From contig DASRFK010000227.1 of assembly GCA_035651635.1 (NCBI GenBank), forward strand, positions 1 through 9,957: DNA of 9,957 nt, in the 5' to 3' direction. Below the pieces are notes generated by a model. That model ran no database searches, was not told the DNA's origin, and worked only from the letters and a program-made list of their open reading frames with translations. This document shows positions 1 to 7,471 of this stretch, piece by piece. Numbering within the stretch: the stretch's first letter is position 1; every line of letters starts with the position of its first letter. A program made the position numbers and the translations under genes. The stretch is from JANXQE01 sp035651635 (GTDB lineage: Bacteria; Verrucomicrobiota; Verrucomicrobiia; Limisphaerales; UBA8199).

Positions 1-1598
1 TCGGGGTCCGCTGGGGTGTGGTCGGGCTTTACCTGGTGGTCGCGGGTGCCGTGATCCTCCTTGCCGGCGAGCGGCTGGGAACGGAGATCTTTCCAAAAGT
101 GGAGGCGGGACAAATCCAAGTGCGGTTGCGCGGCCCGACCGGGACGGAACTGAGCGGTACCGAATCCATTGCCTTGCGGGCACTGGAGTTGATCAAAGAG
201 GAAGTCAGACCGGAAAACGTGGCGCTCACGCTGGGGTTCCTTGGTGTGCACGGGGCGGCCTATCCGATCAACTTCATTTATTTGTGGAACGGGGGACCCG
301 AGGAAGGAGTGCTGCAGGTCCAATTGAAGGCGGGTGCGCCGATCAAAATTGAACCGCTCAAAGAACGTCTGCGAAAAGTTTTTGCGGAGCAATTGCCGGG
401 AGTGAGTTTCTCGTTCGAACCGAGCGACATTGTCAGCCGAGTCATGAGCCTGGGCTCGCCAACCCCCATCGAGGTCGCCATTAGCGGGCAAAACCTGGCG
501 GCGGACCACGATTTTGGCGAACAAGTAAAAGCGGCGCTCCAGCGCATTTCTTCGCTTCGAGACCTGCAGTTTGGGCAGGCGTTGGACTACCCCACCGTTG
601 ACGTGAATGTCGACCGCGAAAAGGCGGGGGTAATTGGGGCGAGAATGGCTGACGTATCGCGGGCGCTGGTCACGGCAACTTCTTCGAGCCGGTTCGTGGT
701 CCCTAATTACTGGGCAGACCCGAACAGCGGCGTGGCGTATCAGGTCCAGGTGCAAGTGCCGCAGGCCAGGATGACATCGCTCGAGCAGTTGAAGAACGTG
801 CCGGTGCTCGAACGAGACGGGCAGAGCGTTTTGCTGCGAAATGTGGCCAAAGTGACCGAGAGCCGCGCGGTTGGTCAATACGAGCGTTATAACATGCAGC
901 GCATGGTGACTGTGACGGCGAATGTCGAGGGAGCCGACCTGGGCAGCGTTGCCAAGGAAGTAAACCAGGCGCTGCAAAAACTGGGGCAGCCGCCGGCGGG
1001 GATCACGTTGACTGTCCGGGGGCAGATCGTGCCGCTGTTGGAAATGTTGAACGGGCTGCGCACCGGATTATTGATGGCCATCGTAGTGATTTTCCTGCTG
1101 CTGGCGGCAAATTTCCAATCTCTCAAGTTATCGTTCCTGGTGATCTCGACCATTCCGGCGGTCATTGCGGGGGTTGTGCTGATGCTCTGGGCGACGGGTA
1201 CGACGCTGAACATTCAGTCGTTCATGGGAGCCATTATGGCGGTGGGCGTGGCGGTGGCAAATGCGATTCTGCTGGTTACTTTTGCCGAGCGCAGCCGGCT
1301 CGAAGGAGCAAGTGCAGCCGAGGCAGCGATTGAAGGTGGGCGCAGCCGATTGCGAGCGATCCTGATGACGAGTTTTGCCATGATTGCCGGAATGATCCCG
1401 ATGGCGATTGGGTTTGGCGAGGGAGGCGAACAAACGGCGCCGCTCGGCCGCGCGGTAGTAGGGGGCCTGGCGGGTGCGACCGTGGCGACGTTGTTGGTGT
1501 TGCCTTCAGTCTTCGCGCTGGTCCAGGCTCGTGCGCACCGGCGTTCCGCCTCCCTTGATCCGACCGATCCGTTGAGTTCGGCGGCCGAGTCCGCCTAA
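1..1598 (+). CDS. RND-family efflux permease, C-terminal part (5' end outside window)
   Basis: Inner-membrane proton-driven pump of a tripartite efflux system. The frame is open from the window edge (first full codon at base 3), so the N-terminal half is missing. Counting from the valine codon at base 18: the end of a membrane helix (about 2-17), then the FPKVEAGQIQVRLRGPTGT stretch typical of the start of the second porter loop. A large periplasmic porter/docking region follows (about 25-340). The terminal helices are TM8 (347-365), TM9 (372-391), TM10 (400-421), TM11 (446-466) and TM12 (478-503). The VANAILLV and RLRAILMTS motifs in and after TM10 are family hallmarks. The position equivalent to AcrB Lys940 is Ala414, as in non-HAE branches that carry other residues there. 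It lies upstream of adaptor and outer-membrane genes, the reverse of the usual adaptor-first order. Substrate (drug, metal or lipid) cannot be decided. Confidence 0.93.
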   Translation, partial: GVRWGVVGLYLVVAGAVILLAGERLGTEIFPKVEAGQIQVRLRGPTGTELSGTESIALRALELIKEEVRPENVALTLGFLGVHGAAYPINFIYLWNGGPEEGVLQVQLKAGAPIKIEPLKERLRKVFAEQLPGVSFSFEPSDIVSRVMSLGSPTPIEVAISGQNLAADHDFGEQVKAALQRISSLRDLQFGQALDYPTVDVNVDREKAGVIGARMADVSRALVTATSSSRFVVPNYWADPNSGVAYQVQVQVPQARMTSLEQLKNVPVLERDGQSVLLRNVAKVTESRAVGQYERYNMQRMVTVTANVEGADLGSVAKEVNQALQKLGQPPAGITLTVRGQIVPLLEMLNGLRTGLLMAIVVIFLLLAANFQSLKLSFLVISTIPAVIAGVVLMLWATGTTLNIQSFMGAIMAVGVAVANAILLVTFAERSRLEGASAAEAAIEGGRSRLRAILMTSFAMIAGMIPMAIGFGEGGEQTAPLGRAVVGGLAGATVATLLVLPSVFALVQARAHRRSASLDPTDPLSSAAESA

Positions 1599-1634
1599 GC
1601 TGCATGATCAGGTTGAAAACGGGCATTGACGAAA

Positions 1635-2714
1635 ATGAGCTCAATTAAATTCTCGGCTATTGCGGCGATGCTTGTGGGGCTGCCTTTTCTCTCCGGCTGC
1701 AGTCCGGCGGGCGGCCCGGCGCCGCCGAAGAGCCAGGCGCCGGCAGCAGTGCGGACAGTCACAGCCAAACGAGGGGAGATTGCCCGCAGTATTCGCCTGC
1801 CGACCTTTCGGGTGCTGCCGTTGCAAGAAGCCACTCTTTACGCCAAGGTCTCGGGTTATCTCAAGACCCTTAGCGTTGACAAGGGAGATCCGGTTGAGCA
1901 AGGACAGCTTTTGGCCGAGATCGAAGTGCCAGAATTGCTCGCCGACCAGGCGCAATACAAAGCCGAAGCCGAGGTGGCGCACACAAACTACGTCCGAATG
2001 CTCCAGGCTCGGCAAAAAGCGCCCGACCTGGTCGTGCCGCAGACCGTCGACGACCTGCGCGGCCAATGGGAGGTAGCGCAGGCGAAATTGCAACGAACCA
2101 GCACACTCCTGCAGTACTCACGGATCATCGCGCCCTTCAGCGGAATCACCACCGCCCGTTTCGTCGATCCAGGGGCGTTCATTCCGGCCGCGACTTCGGG
2201 CAGCACTCCACAGAGCGCGGCGCTGGTGACCCTCATGGACTATCGGCGGGTACGCGTCCAGGCGTTTGTGCCGGAGCAGGAGGTCCCGTTGATTACCAAC
2301 GGCGTGCCCGCGAAGGTGACGGTGGAAGAACTGCCAGGCCAGGTTTTCCAGGGATCGGTCACCCGATTCGCACACGTCCTGGACCCGGCCACCAAAACTA
2401 TGCTCACAGAAATTGAGCTTGCCAATCCGAACGGGGAATTGCGCCCCGGCGCCTACGCCAGCGTGCAACTGGAGCTGGAACGCAAGCACAACGCGCTGCT
2501 GATCCCGGTGCAGGCGCTGCTGGTCGAAAAAGCGGGAACTTCAGTATTTGCCGTAACGGAAGGGAAGGCGAAAAAGATTCCGGTTCAAGTTGGATTTAAT
2601 GACGGGACGAACGCAGAAATATCGAAAGGTGTTGGCGAGGGAGACGCCGTAATCCTGCTGGACAAACAGGCACTCAACGAGGGTCAACCGGTGAGTGTAA
2701 CGGAGGCGAAGTGA
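1635..2714 (+). CDS. RND efflux periplasmic adaptor (membrane fusion protein), lipoprotein
   Basis: Links the inner-membrane permease to the outer-membrane channel. The N-terminus is a lipoprotein signal with lipobox LSGC (Cys22 from the ATG at 1635), so the protein is probably lipid-anchored. In ATG numbering, the first lipoyl half-motif (LYAKVSGYLKTLSVDKGDPV) is at about 68-88. A coiled-coil hairpin with many Gln/Ala/Glu is at about 97-158. The second lipoyl half (RIIAPFSGITT) is at about 163-175, a beta-barrel at 205-250, and a membrane-proximal domain at 280-355. About 359 aa is normal for the HlyD_D23/AcrA-like family. A TTG at 1626 is in frame and would add three residues (MTK). Neither start has a good Shine-Dalgarno, and I prefer the ATG. 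The gene starts 36 nt after the permease stop and its last bases overlap the next gene, so it is part of the operon. Confidence 0.92.
   Translation: MSSIKFSAIAAMLVGLPFLSGCSPAGGPAPPKSQAPAAVRTVTAKRGEIARSIRLPTFRVLPLQEATLYAKVSGYLKTLSVDKGDPVEQGQLLAEIEVPELLADQAQYKAEAEVAHTNYVRMLQARQKAPDLVVPQTVDDLRGQWEVAQAKLQRTSTLLQYSRIIAPFSGITTARFVDPGAFIPAATSGSTPQSAALVTLMDYRRVRVQAFVPEQEVPLITNGVPAKVTVEELPGQVFQGSVTRFAHVLDPATKTMLTEIELANPNGELRPGAYASVQLELERKHNALLIPVQALLVEKAGTSVFAVTEGKAKKIPVQVGFNDGTNAEISKGVGEGDAVILLDKQALNEGQPVSVTEAK
2702..2714 (+). promoter_or_regulatory. Shine-Dalgarno and GTGA stop/start overlap
   Basis: GGAGG lies at 2702-2706, 4 nt before the GTG start at 2711, whose first bases also form the TGA stop of the adaptor. 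This fixes the start of the outer-membrane gene and points to translational coupling between the two subunits. Confidence 0.75.
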
Positions 2715-4072
2715 GACAGCGGGACTCCAATTTACTCGGGCGGTTCGTGGCCTTGGCGGTTCTACTTGCAGGACTCGGGATTGCCGGCGGCGAAACGACC
2801 AACGAGACGGTTTATCCAATTGATTTGCCCACCGCGCTGCGACTGGCGGGCGCCCAGAACCTGGACGTGCAAATTGCGCGCGAGCGGCTGCGCGAAGCTG
2901 ATGCCGGCAAGCAAAGCGCGCTCGAACAATTTTTTCCCTGGATTGCCCCGGGGGTCTCCTATCACCGCCGCGATGGGGTGGCGCAGTCGGTTCCATCCGG
3001 CATCATTTCCGACGCGCATTTCCAGTCGTATTCACCGGGCGTTTCACTGAGCGCGCAGCTCTCGTTGGGCGATGCAATTTATAACACTCTGGCGGCCAAA
3101 CAACTGGTCAAAGCTTCCGACCATGCCCTCGAGAGTCAGCGTCAGGAGGCCGTGCTGCACGCGGCGGTGGGTTATTTCGATCTGGTGAAAAGCGGCGCAT
3201 TACTCGAAGTGGTGAGGCAAGCGATCCAGGTTTCGGAAGACTATCAGCAGCAGCTACACGCCGGCGTCGCAAGCGGCATCGCCTTCCGCGGCGACGAACT
3301 TCGGGTGCAGACACAGACCGAGCAGTACCGGATCTCGCTCGAGCAGGCGCTGGAACAGGCGCGGGTGGCGAGTGTGAACCTGGCGTTGGTGCTGCATCTG
3401 GATTCGAGGATCGTTTTGGCGCCGCGAGATACCGGCCTCGAAGCGATTACGATTTTTCCAATCAACCCGGCAATCGATTTGCTGGTTGAGCAGGCATTAC
3501 AAAACCGCCCCGAGCTGAAGCAAAGCCAGGCGTCCATCGCGGCGGCGCGCGACACCACGAGCGGGGCTCGGTACGGCCCGCTGTTCCCATCCATCGGCGC
3601 CCAGGTTTTCGGCGGCGGGTTAGGCGGGGGACCTGACAGCGGACCGCGTACGTTTGCGGCGGAAGGCGATTATGCGCTTGGACTAAGCTGGCGGATTGGT
3701 CCTGGCGGTTTGTTTGACTCGGCTCGAGTGAACGCCAGCAAGGCACGGCTAACCACAGCGCAGTTGAGCGATTCCAAATTGAGAGACGGCGTTGTCTCCG
3801 AGGTTGTGGCCGGTGTCGTGCGCATGAACTCGACCGCCGCTCAGATTCACTTGGCCGAACGAAACCTGGCAACCGCCAATGAAACGCTGCGCCTCACCCG
3901 GCAGCGGAAGGAATTTGGCGTCGGCGCGGTGCTGGAGGATATCCAGGCGCAACAGGCTTTGACCCAGGCGCGTTCGGCTTATGTGACGGCGTTGGCCGAG
4001 CAAAACAAGGCGCAATATGCATTGAACAGGGCTGTGGGCGGGCGGATTGAACCGGGAGTGGGGCGACCATAG
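2711..4072 (+). CDS. TolC-family outer-membrane efflux protein
   Basis: Outer-membrane channel that completes the efflux system. It has 453 residues, the usual size. A signal peptide covers about residues 1-27 (LLGRFVALAVLLAGLGIAGG) with no lipobox cysteine, so it is probably not lipidated. The two OEP repeats are visible. The first begins at IDLPTALRLAGAQNLDVQIA (about 37-56), and coiled helices lie around 125-225. The second starts near 255 (LLVEQALQNRPELKQSQASI) and ends with the characteristic EDIQAQQALTQARSAYVTAL helix (about 412-431). The GTG start at 2711 overlaps the adaptor stop as GTGA, and GGAGG at 2702-2706 sits 4 nt before it. Translation is therefore probably coupled to the adaptor. 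No clear terminator follows within the 40 bases before the next promoter. Confidence 0.93.
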   Translation: MRQRDSNLLGRFVALAVLLAGLGIAGGETTNETVYPIDLPTALRLAGAQNLDVQIARERLREADAGKQSALEQFFPWIAPGVSYHRRDGVAQSVPSGIISDAHFQSYSPGVSLSAQLSLGDAIYNTLAAKQLVKASDHALESQRQEAVLHAAVGYFDLVKSGALLEVVRQAIQVSEDYQQQLHAGVASGIAFRGDELRVQTQTEQYRISLEQALEQARVASVNLALVLHLDSRIVLAPRDTGLEAITIFPINPAIDLLVEQALQNRPELKQSQASIAAARDTTSGARYGPLFPSIGAQVFGGGLGGGPDSGPRTFAAEGDYALGLSWRIGPGGLFDSARVNASKARLTTAQLSDSKLRDGVVSEVVAGVVRMNSTAAQIHLAERNLATANETLRLTRQRKEFGVGAVLEDIQAQQALTQARSAYVTALAEQNKAQYALNRAVGGRIEPGVGRP

Positions 4073-4115
4073 CGAGACGAAAACTGATTACGTCAGAGAC
4101 ATCGGGGCAGACCGA

Positions 4116-4145
4116 TTGACAATAACTATTGAAGTTTGTTATAGT
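4116..4145 (+). promoter_or_regulatory. Sigma70-type promoter of the toxin-antitoxin operon
   Basis: A perfect -35 box TTGACA (4116-4121) is separated by 18 bp from TATAGT (4140-4145), one mismatch from the -10 consensus. Transcription should begin near 4150-4153, at or just before the antitoxin GTG. Two short inverted pairs overlap the spacer and -10 box: ATAAC 4122-4126 with GTTAT 4138-4142, and ACTAT 4125-4129 with ATAGT 4141-4145. They could form an operator for autoregulation, as is usual in such modules. The pentamers are too short to be sure. Confidence 0.72.
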
Positions 4146-4152
4146 AAGGAAA

Positions 4153-4419
4153 GTGAAAACAGTGACCAAGAGCATATCCTTGCATCAAGAGCTTGCCGAT
4201 TTTGCTGATCGAGAAGCGGAGGCCGGTTGTTTCGGCAATGTGAGCGCCTATTTCGCCGAGCTCTTGCGCAAAGCGCGCCAGGCCAAAATTGATCAAGACG
4301 TCAGGCTTCTCACTCATACCGTGGAGGGCGCTAGCCCGGAACCGGCCGACCAAGAAATCGTGGCGCTTACCCGGTCCGTGCGCCGGCAAATGCGCAAAGA
4401 GAAGTGGAAGCCCGCATGA
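4153..4419 (+). CDS. Ribbon-helix-helix (CopG/ParD-like) antitoxin
   Basis: Short DNA-binding antitoxin expected to neutralise the PIN toxin encoded immediately downstream and to repress its own promoter. From the GTG at 4153 it has 88 residues. The N-terminal strand TKSISLHQELADFADREAEAG (about 5-25), followed by FGNVSAYFAELLRKA (27-41), matches the beta-helix-helix pattern of ParD/RHH_CopG proteins. The charged tail (65-88, ending RRQMRKEKWKPA) would be the toxin-binding part. The longer reading from TTG 4129 is excluded because that codon lies inside the promoter spacer. GTG 4162 (protein beginning with TKSIS) is an equally plausible start. Its stop TGA overlaps the toxin ATG. The family call rests on pattern recognition only. 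Confidence 0.83.
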   Translation: MKTVTKSISLHQELADFADREAEAGCFGNVSAYFAELLRKARQAKIDQDVRLLTHTVEGASPEPADQEIVALTRSVRRQMRKEKWKPA

Positions 4420-4826
4420 TCACTGCTGTCTTCGACAGCAACGTGATTATATCTGGGTTGGTTTGGCGCGGAGAATCGCACCTTTGCCTGATCGCGCAGG
4501 CCCGGAGGTACGTGCGGGCTTATGCCAGCGAGTGGATCATTGAAGAGGTCCGCCGCACAATCAAGGAGCTGGAGGCCTCCAAACGAATTCCGCGCGACCC
4601 TTGGCCCGGGTTTAATTGGTTCTCCCACACTGCGAAAATTGTTGATCCCGCATTGTTGGGAAAGAGACGCAGCCGCGACGCAAATGACGATCCAATCCTG
4701 GGAACGGCACTAGGCGCACGCGTTACTACCGTCGTGACCAAAGACCGTGATTTGCTCGCACTCGGGAAACCTTTCGGAGTCGAAATCGTTCACCCGCGCG
4801 ATTTCCTACGCAGGCTGATCCGCTAA
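4416..4826 (+). CDS. PIN-domain ribonuclease toxin (COG1569-like)
   Basis: Putative Mg2+-dependent endoribonuclease toxin of a type II toxin-antitoxin pair, 136 residues, normal for a single PIN domain. Acidic residues sit where the family needs them: Asp7 in VFDSNVIISG, Glu43/Glu44 in WIIEEVRRT, Asp91/Asp92 in DANDDPILGTAL, and Asp110/Asp112 in VTKDRDLLALG. The DPILGTAL...TKDRDLL arrangement is characteristic of the 'putative toxin-antitoxin system toxin component, PIN family'. I chose the ATG at 4416 because it overlaps the antitoxin stop as ATGA and has GGAAG (4406-4410) 5 nt upstream. An in-frame GTG at 4404 would add four residues. The active-site set looks complete, so the toxin is probably functional. 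Its RNA target is unknown. Confidence 0.88.
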   Translation: MITAVFDSNVIISGLVWRGESHLCLIAQARRYVRAYASEWIIEEVRRTIKELEASKRIPRDPWPGFNWFSHTAKIVDPALLGKRRSRDANDDPILGTALGARVTTVVTKDRDLLALGKPFGVEIVHPRDFLRRLIR

Positions 4827-4891
4827 ATCGAAGAAACAGGGCCATGACTTTCAATCCGCTTTCAGCTTTGCGTAGGTGCTTGATTTTTTCA

Positions 4892-4966
4892 TGGTAGCGC
4901 GTACGGGAATCGAACCCGTCTTTCAGCCTTGAGAGGGCCGTGTCCTAGCCGATAGACGAACGCGCC
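4892..4966 (-). tRNA. tRNA-Glu (anticodon CUC), CCA encoded
   Basis: A full cloverleaf folds on the minus strand. The acceptor is GGCGCGT with ACGCGCT, the D arm GTCT/GGAC with an 8-nt loop, and the anticodon stem CGGCC/GGCTG with one G-U pair. The anticodon loop is CTCTCAA, giving CUC, which reads GAG (Glu). The variable loop is 4 nt and the T arm ACGGG/CCCGT with loop TTCGATT. The discriminator is A and the 3' CCA is encoded (TGG at 4892-4894 on the + strand). The first acceptor pair is G1-U72, a wobble. The anticodon complement GAG is at 4931-4933. Confidence 0.95.
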
Positions 4967-4984
4967 GGAATGTAGCGGCTTTTC

Positions 4985-5012
4985 ATGCTACCCGCGGGCG
5001 CGGGGTTGTCAA
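4985..5012 (-). promoter_or_regulatory. Probable promoter of tRNA-Glu
   Basis: On the minus strand TTGACA (complement of 5007-5012, perfect -35) is followed after 16 bp by TAGCAT (complement of 4985-4990, 4 of 6 matches to the -10 consensus). This places transcription initiation roughly 10 nt upstream of the mature tRNA 5' end at 4966. The position fits, but the -10 box is only moderate. Confidence 0.5.
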
Positions 5013-5155
5013 CGTGACTGTTGAACTTAAGCCGCCTGGCTGGCCTGCCTGGGCTGCCGCGTAAACGCAGCGTTCCGTCCCATTCCGCTTCTGAGGTGGT
5101 GTACAACCTTTGCATTGAACGGAGATGCGCATGGGTGGAACATAGGGATCAAATT

Positions 5156-6328
5156 GTGAGAAGAGTTTTGGCAAAACGTATTTTTATAACCACGGTGACG
5201 GCCACCGCGGTGGTTCTCGTTGTTTGGACCTGCCTCTCGCCCGGGGCTCATCCGGCCGAAGCGGTCAAGGGTTTGGCGATCAGGTCTGCGGCGGGAGATA
5301 CGAATGCGATAACAGCTCTGCGCGGTCTCGGCAGCCATGCGGTGCCTGGTTTGGTGGAACTGCTGCAATATCGGGATCGCTTTTGGCGGCGCGAGGCCTG
5401 GACACTTATGCCCATGTTTCCACGCCGGTTTCGTCCGGCTTTACAGGCGAGAGTCGGGCCACTCGAAGCCGTCGCGCTGCGCTCGGCCGGGGCCAAGGGT
5501 TTGGAGTTGCTGGGGCCGATGGCCGAACCGGCTGTCCCGGCACTACTCAGGACCTTGCACGACGGTGAACTTGAGATCGCGATGGACGCTGCCTCCGCGC
5601 TGGCTCAAATCGGCAAGGTGTCGGTCCCAGGGTTTGTGAGCGCGTTGGCGAGCACGGCCGTCAACACCAGGCGCGCGGCGGCGTATGGCTTGGGCCAGAT
5701 CGGGCCGGCGGCGGAGCCGGCCATTCCTTTTCTGATCGTCACGCTGGAAGACGTCGATCCGCAAGTGCGCGCCTCAAGCGCCTATAGCCTTGCCACAATT
5801 GGCACGCCCTCGATTGCCGCCCTCAGCAACATCATCGATCATGCCGACGCACCGGCTCGCGAAGCCGCCGTGCAGGAGTTCCTCCGCTTGAACCGATCGA
5901 TGCGAGGCATGGTGCGGCCATTAATCAAGATGGCGCATTCAGACCTGGTTGCCTCCCGCTGCCAGGCCATTGAAGCCCTTGGCGCGATTCGGGCCACAGA
6001 TGACGCAACATTCCATTTATTCATTGAATCGCTGCGTGATCCGGCCGCCGAGGTGCGTGTATCCGCGCTCAAGGCCCTTACCCTGGTTTCGTGGCGACTT
6101 CCCGACGCCGCAACCGATGTGTCTCGTTGCCTGGTCGATGCCTCCGCGGATGTGCGCGAATGGGCCGCGCGTTTATTGGGCAGAATGGGCCCCGTTGCAC
6201 ATGCGGCTTTACCGCAGCTCAAGCAGTGCCTGGCGGACAGCGAAGCGGTTGTTCGCGCCGCTGCGCAAGAGGCGATTGGGAGAATCAGCACAGGCGCAGA
6301 GATCAAAGCGGTGGCTGCGCCTAAGTAG
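5156..6328 (+). CDS. Membrane-anchored HEAT-repeat protein
   Basis: Unknown function; a scaffold of HEAT/PBS-lyase-like helical repeats, a fold used for protein-protein binding. From the GTG at 5156 it has 390 residues. A basic N-terminus (MRRVLAKR) is followed by one hydrophobic segment (about 9-27), so it is probably anchored in the inner membrane with the repeats outside the cytoplasm. The repeats run from about 35 to 380, with repeated xxVPxLxxxL, VRxxAAxxLGxIG-type pairs: GSHAVPGLVELL, EPAVPALLRTL, EPAIPFLIVTL, HAALPQLKQCL, and VRASSAYSLATIG, VREWAARLLGRMG, VRAAAQEAIGRI. The frame is open back to TTG 5021, but that leader has no signal character. GTG 5156 has AGGGA (5144-5148) 7 nt upstream and begins the signal/anchor. 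The stop lies 17 nt before the next start, suggesting a two-gene operon with the protease-like protein. Confidence 0.82.
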   Translation: MRRVLAKRIFITTVTATAVVLVVWTCLSPGAHPAEAVKGLAIRSAAGDTNAITALRGLGSHAVPGLVELLQYRDRFWRREAWTLMPMFPRRFRPALQARVGPLEAVALRSAGAKGLELLGPMAEPAVPALLRTLHDGELEIAMDAASALAQIGKVSVPGFVSALASTAVNTRRAAAYGLGQIGPAAEPAIPFLIVTLEDVDPQVRASSAYSLATIGTPSIAALSNIIDHADAPAREAAVQEFLRLNRSMRGMVRPLIKMAHSDLVASRCQAIEALGAIRATDDATFHLFIESLRDPAAEVRVSALKALTLVSWRLPDAATDVSRCLVDASADVREWAARLLGRMGPVAHAALPQLKQCLADSEAVVRAAAQEAIGRISTGAEIKAVAAPK

Positions 6329-6345
6329 TGTTTGAAGGATATTTT

Positions 6346-7419
6346 ATGAAGCGCGTTTGCTTTGGGTTCCCTGAACTCACGATTGCCGGTTTGTTGATTG
6401 GGAGCCTAGATTCGAGCGTTGCTCAGGCGCCAAATGAAACGAGGGGCGCTTTCGCCGGCTGGGACACGAACGCGCCGGCCGTTTACAGGCTTTCTCTTGG
6501 GCAACTGCAAGCCGTGCCGGAAGCGCCGCTGTCTTACAAGCCACCTTTGCTTAGTTTGCCGCCGGAGATCCGGAGTACCCTTATGACCTTCCGAGCGGCG
6601 GCAAACCTTTCTTTTGTGACGAATACCCTGCGTCAATTCGACCACTTTTTGCCGGAATCATTGAACAATGTGGTCTGGACGAATTTTATCGCGCATACGA
6701 ATGGCAGGAGCATGACAATCTGGAGCGAACGAACACGCCCAGCGGATTGGCCGGCGCGGCCGGCGCACGTTCAGTGGGCTACAAACTCGCTTATCTGGGG
6801 GATGAAAGGTCTGACAGCTTTATGTCCATGTTGGCAAGGAGAGGGCCCGCCAGGATGGGGCCAGATAACTGCCTTAACCCGAAGGCACGGCTACGCCCGT
6901 GGACATGGAATGGGCCCGGACCGTGTCGGGACCGATTTTGGCTGGGCTAAAGCCTGGTTCCTTACCAAAGAGAATAAAATGGTCGAGATGCGGATCGCGC
7001 GGCAAGTCGTGCGCACACCTGAAACCAGCCACCGGGACTACACCATCGTCCTATTCGACTCCGATCTCCCTGGTTCAATTGAACCGATGAGAGTGGTGCG
7101 TCCCGACGATGTTTTCGTGGTTCATTCAAAATATCCGTATGTTCAGGACGCGCCCTCACTGCTCTTCAAGACCGAGCAAGGTGGCAAGGTCAGTGCCGAT
7201 GTTCCGGGCTTCACCGTCGACACAATGAAAGGCGGAGACTCAGGTTCTCCAAATATGTTGCCATTGCCGGGTGAATTGGTGTTTTGGACTGGGCGAACCA
7301 CCTCGGGCGCCAGCCCCGAGATGCAGGCTGACATGGACGAACTCTGCCGGCTGCAAGGTCTCAATCCCGCCAAATATCAGTTGCGCTATTTCGATTTGTC
7401 GGCCTACCCGACTTATTGA
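6346..7419 (+). CDS. Secreted divergent trypsin-fold serine protease-like protein
   Basis: No confident family name. From the ATG at 6346 (AAGGA at 6335-6339, 6-nt spacing) the protein has 357 residues, with a signal peptide ending near SSVAQA (about 23-28). The C-terminal half shows the three landmarks of the S1 (chymotrypsin) fold in the right order. These are ITALTRRHGYARGHG (His187, or His181), DYTIVLFDSDLP (Asp231) and MKGGDSGSPNML (Ser299 in GDSGS). After Ser299 comes a strand LVFWTGRTTSG resembling the usual return strand. Spacing is normal (about 44 and 68 residues). The N-terminal 120 residues match nothing I recognise. An in-frame GTG at 6328 overlapping the previous stop is possible but less likely. 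The protease call is inference from motifs; activity could have been lost. Context suggests co-expression with the HEAT-repeat protein. Confidence 0.72.
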   Translation: MKRVCFGFPELTIAGLLIGSLDSSVAQAPNETRGAFAGWDTNAPAVYRLSLGQLQAVPEAPLSYKPPLLSLPPEIRSTLMTFRAAANLSFVTNTLRQFDHFLPESLNNVVWTNFIAHTNGRSMTIWSERTRPADWPARPAHVQWATNSLIWGMKGLTALCPCWQGEGPPGWGQITALTRRHGYARGHGMGPDRVGTDFGWAKAWFLTKENKMVEMRIARQVVRTPETSHRDYTIVLFDSDLPGSIEPMRVVRPDDVFVVHSKYPYVQDAPSLLFKTEQGGKVSADVPGFTVDTMKGGDSGSPNMLPLPGELVFWTGRTTSGASPEMQADMDELCRLQGLNPAKYQLRYFDLSAYPTY

Positions 7420-7471
7420 TTTTCCCATTTTTTCCGTGGCGTTTTGGTTCTTTTCTTGCTAAGGTGCCAAT

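Noticed and set aside
3462..3872. Minus-strand open frame inside the outer-membrane channel gene
   Set aside because: Arg/Pro/Ser-rich translation without motif, entirely within a confident gene.
4129..4152. TTG start for the antitoxin
   Set aside because: This codon lies between the -35 and -10 boxes of the module's promoter, so it would not be in the mRNA.
4840..4920. Attachment-site repeat of the tRNA 3' end
   Set aside because: I found no second copy of the tRNA 3' sequence elsewhere in the window and no integrase gene, so an att site cannot be supported.
5021..5155. In-frame extension of the HEAT-repeat protein from a TTG at 5021
   Set aside because: The added residues have no signal character, put the hydrophobic anchor 50 residues in, and the TTG lies just upstream of the likely tRNA promoter on the other strand. 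GTG 5156 has an SD-like AGGGA and gives a normal N-terminus.
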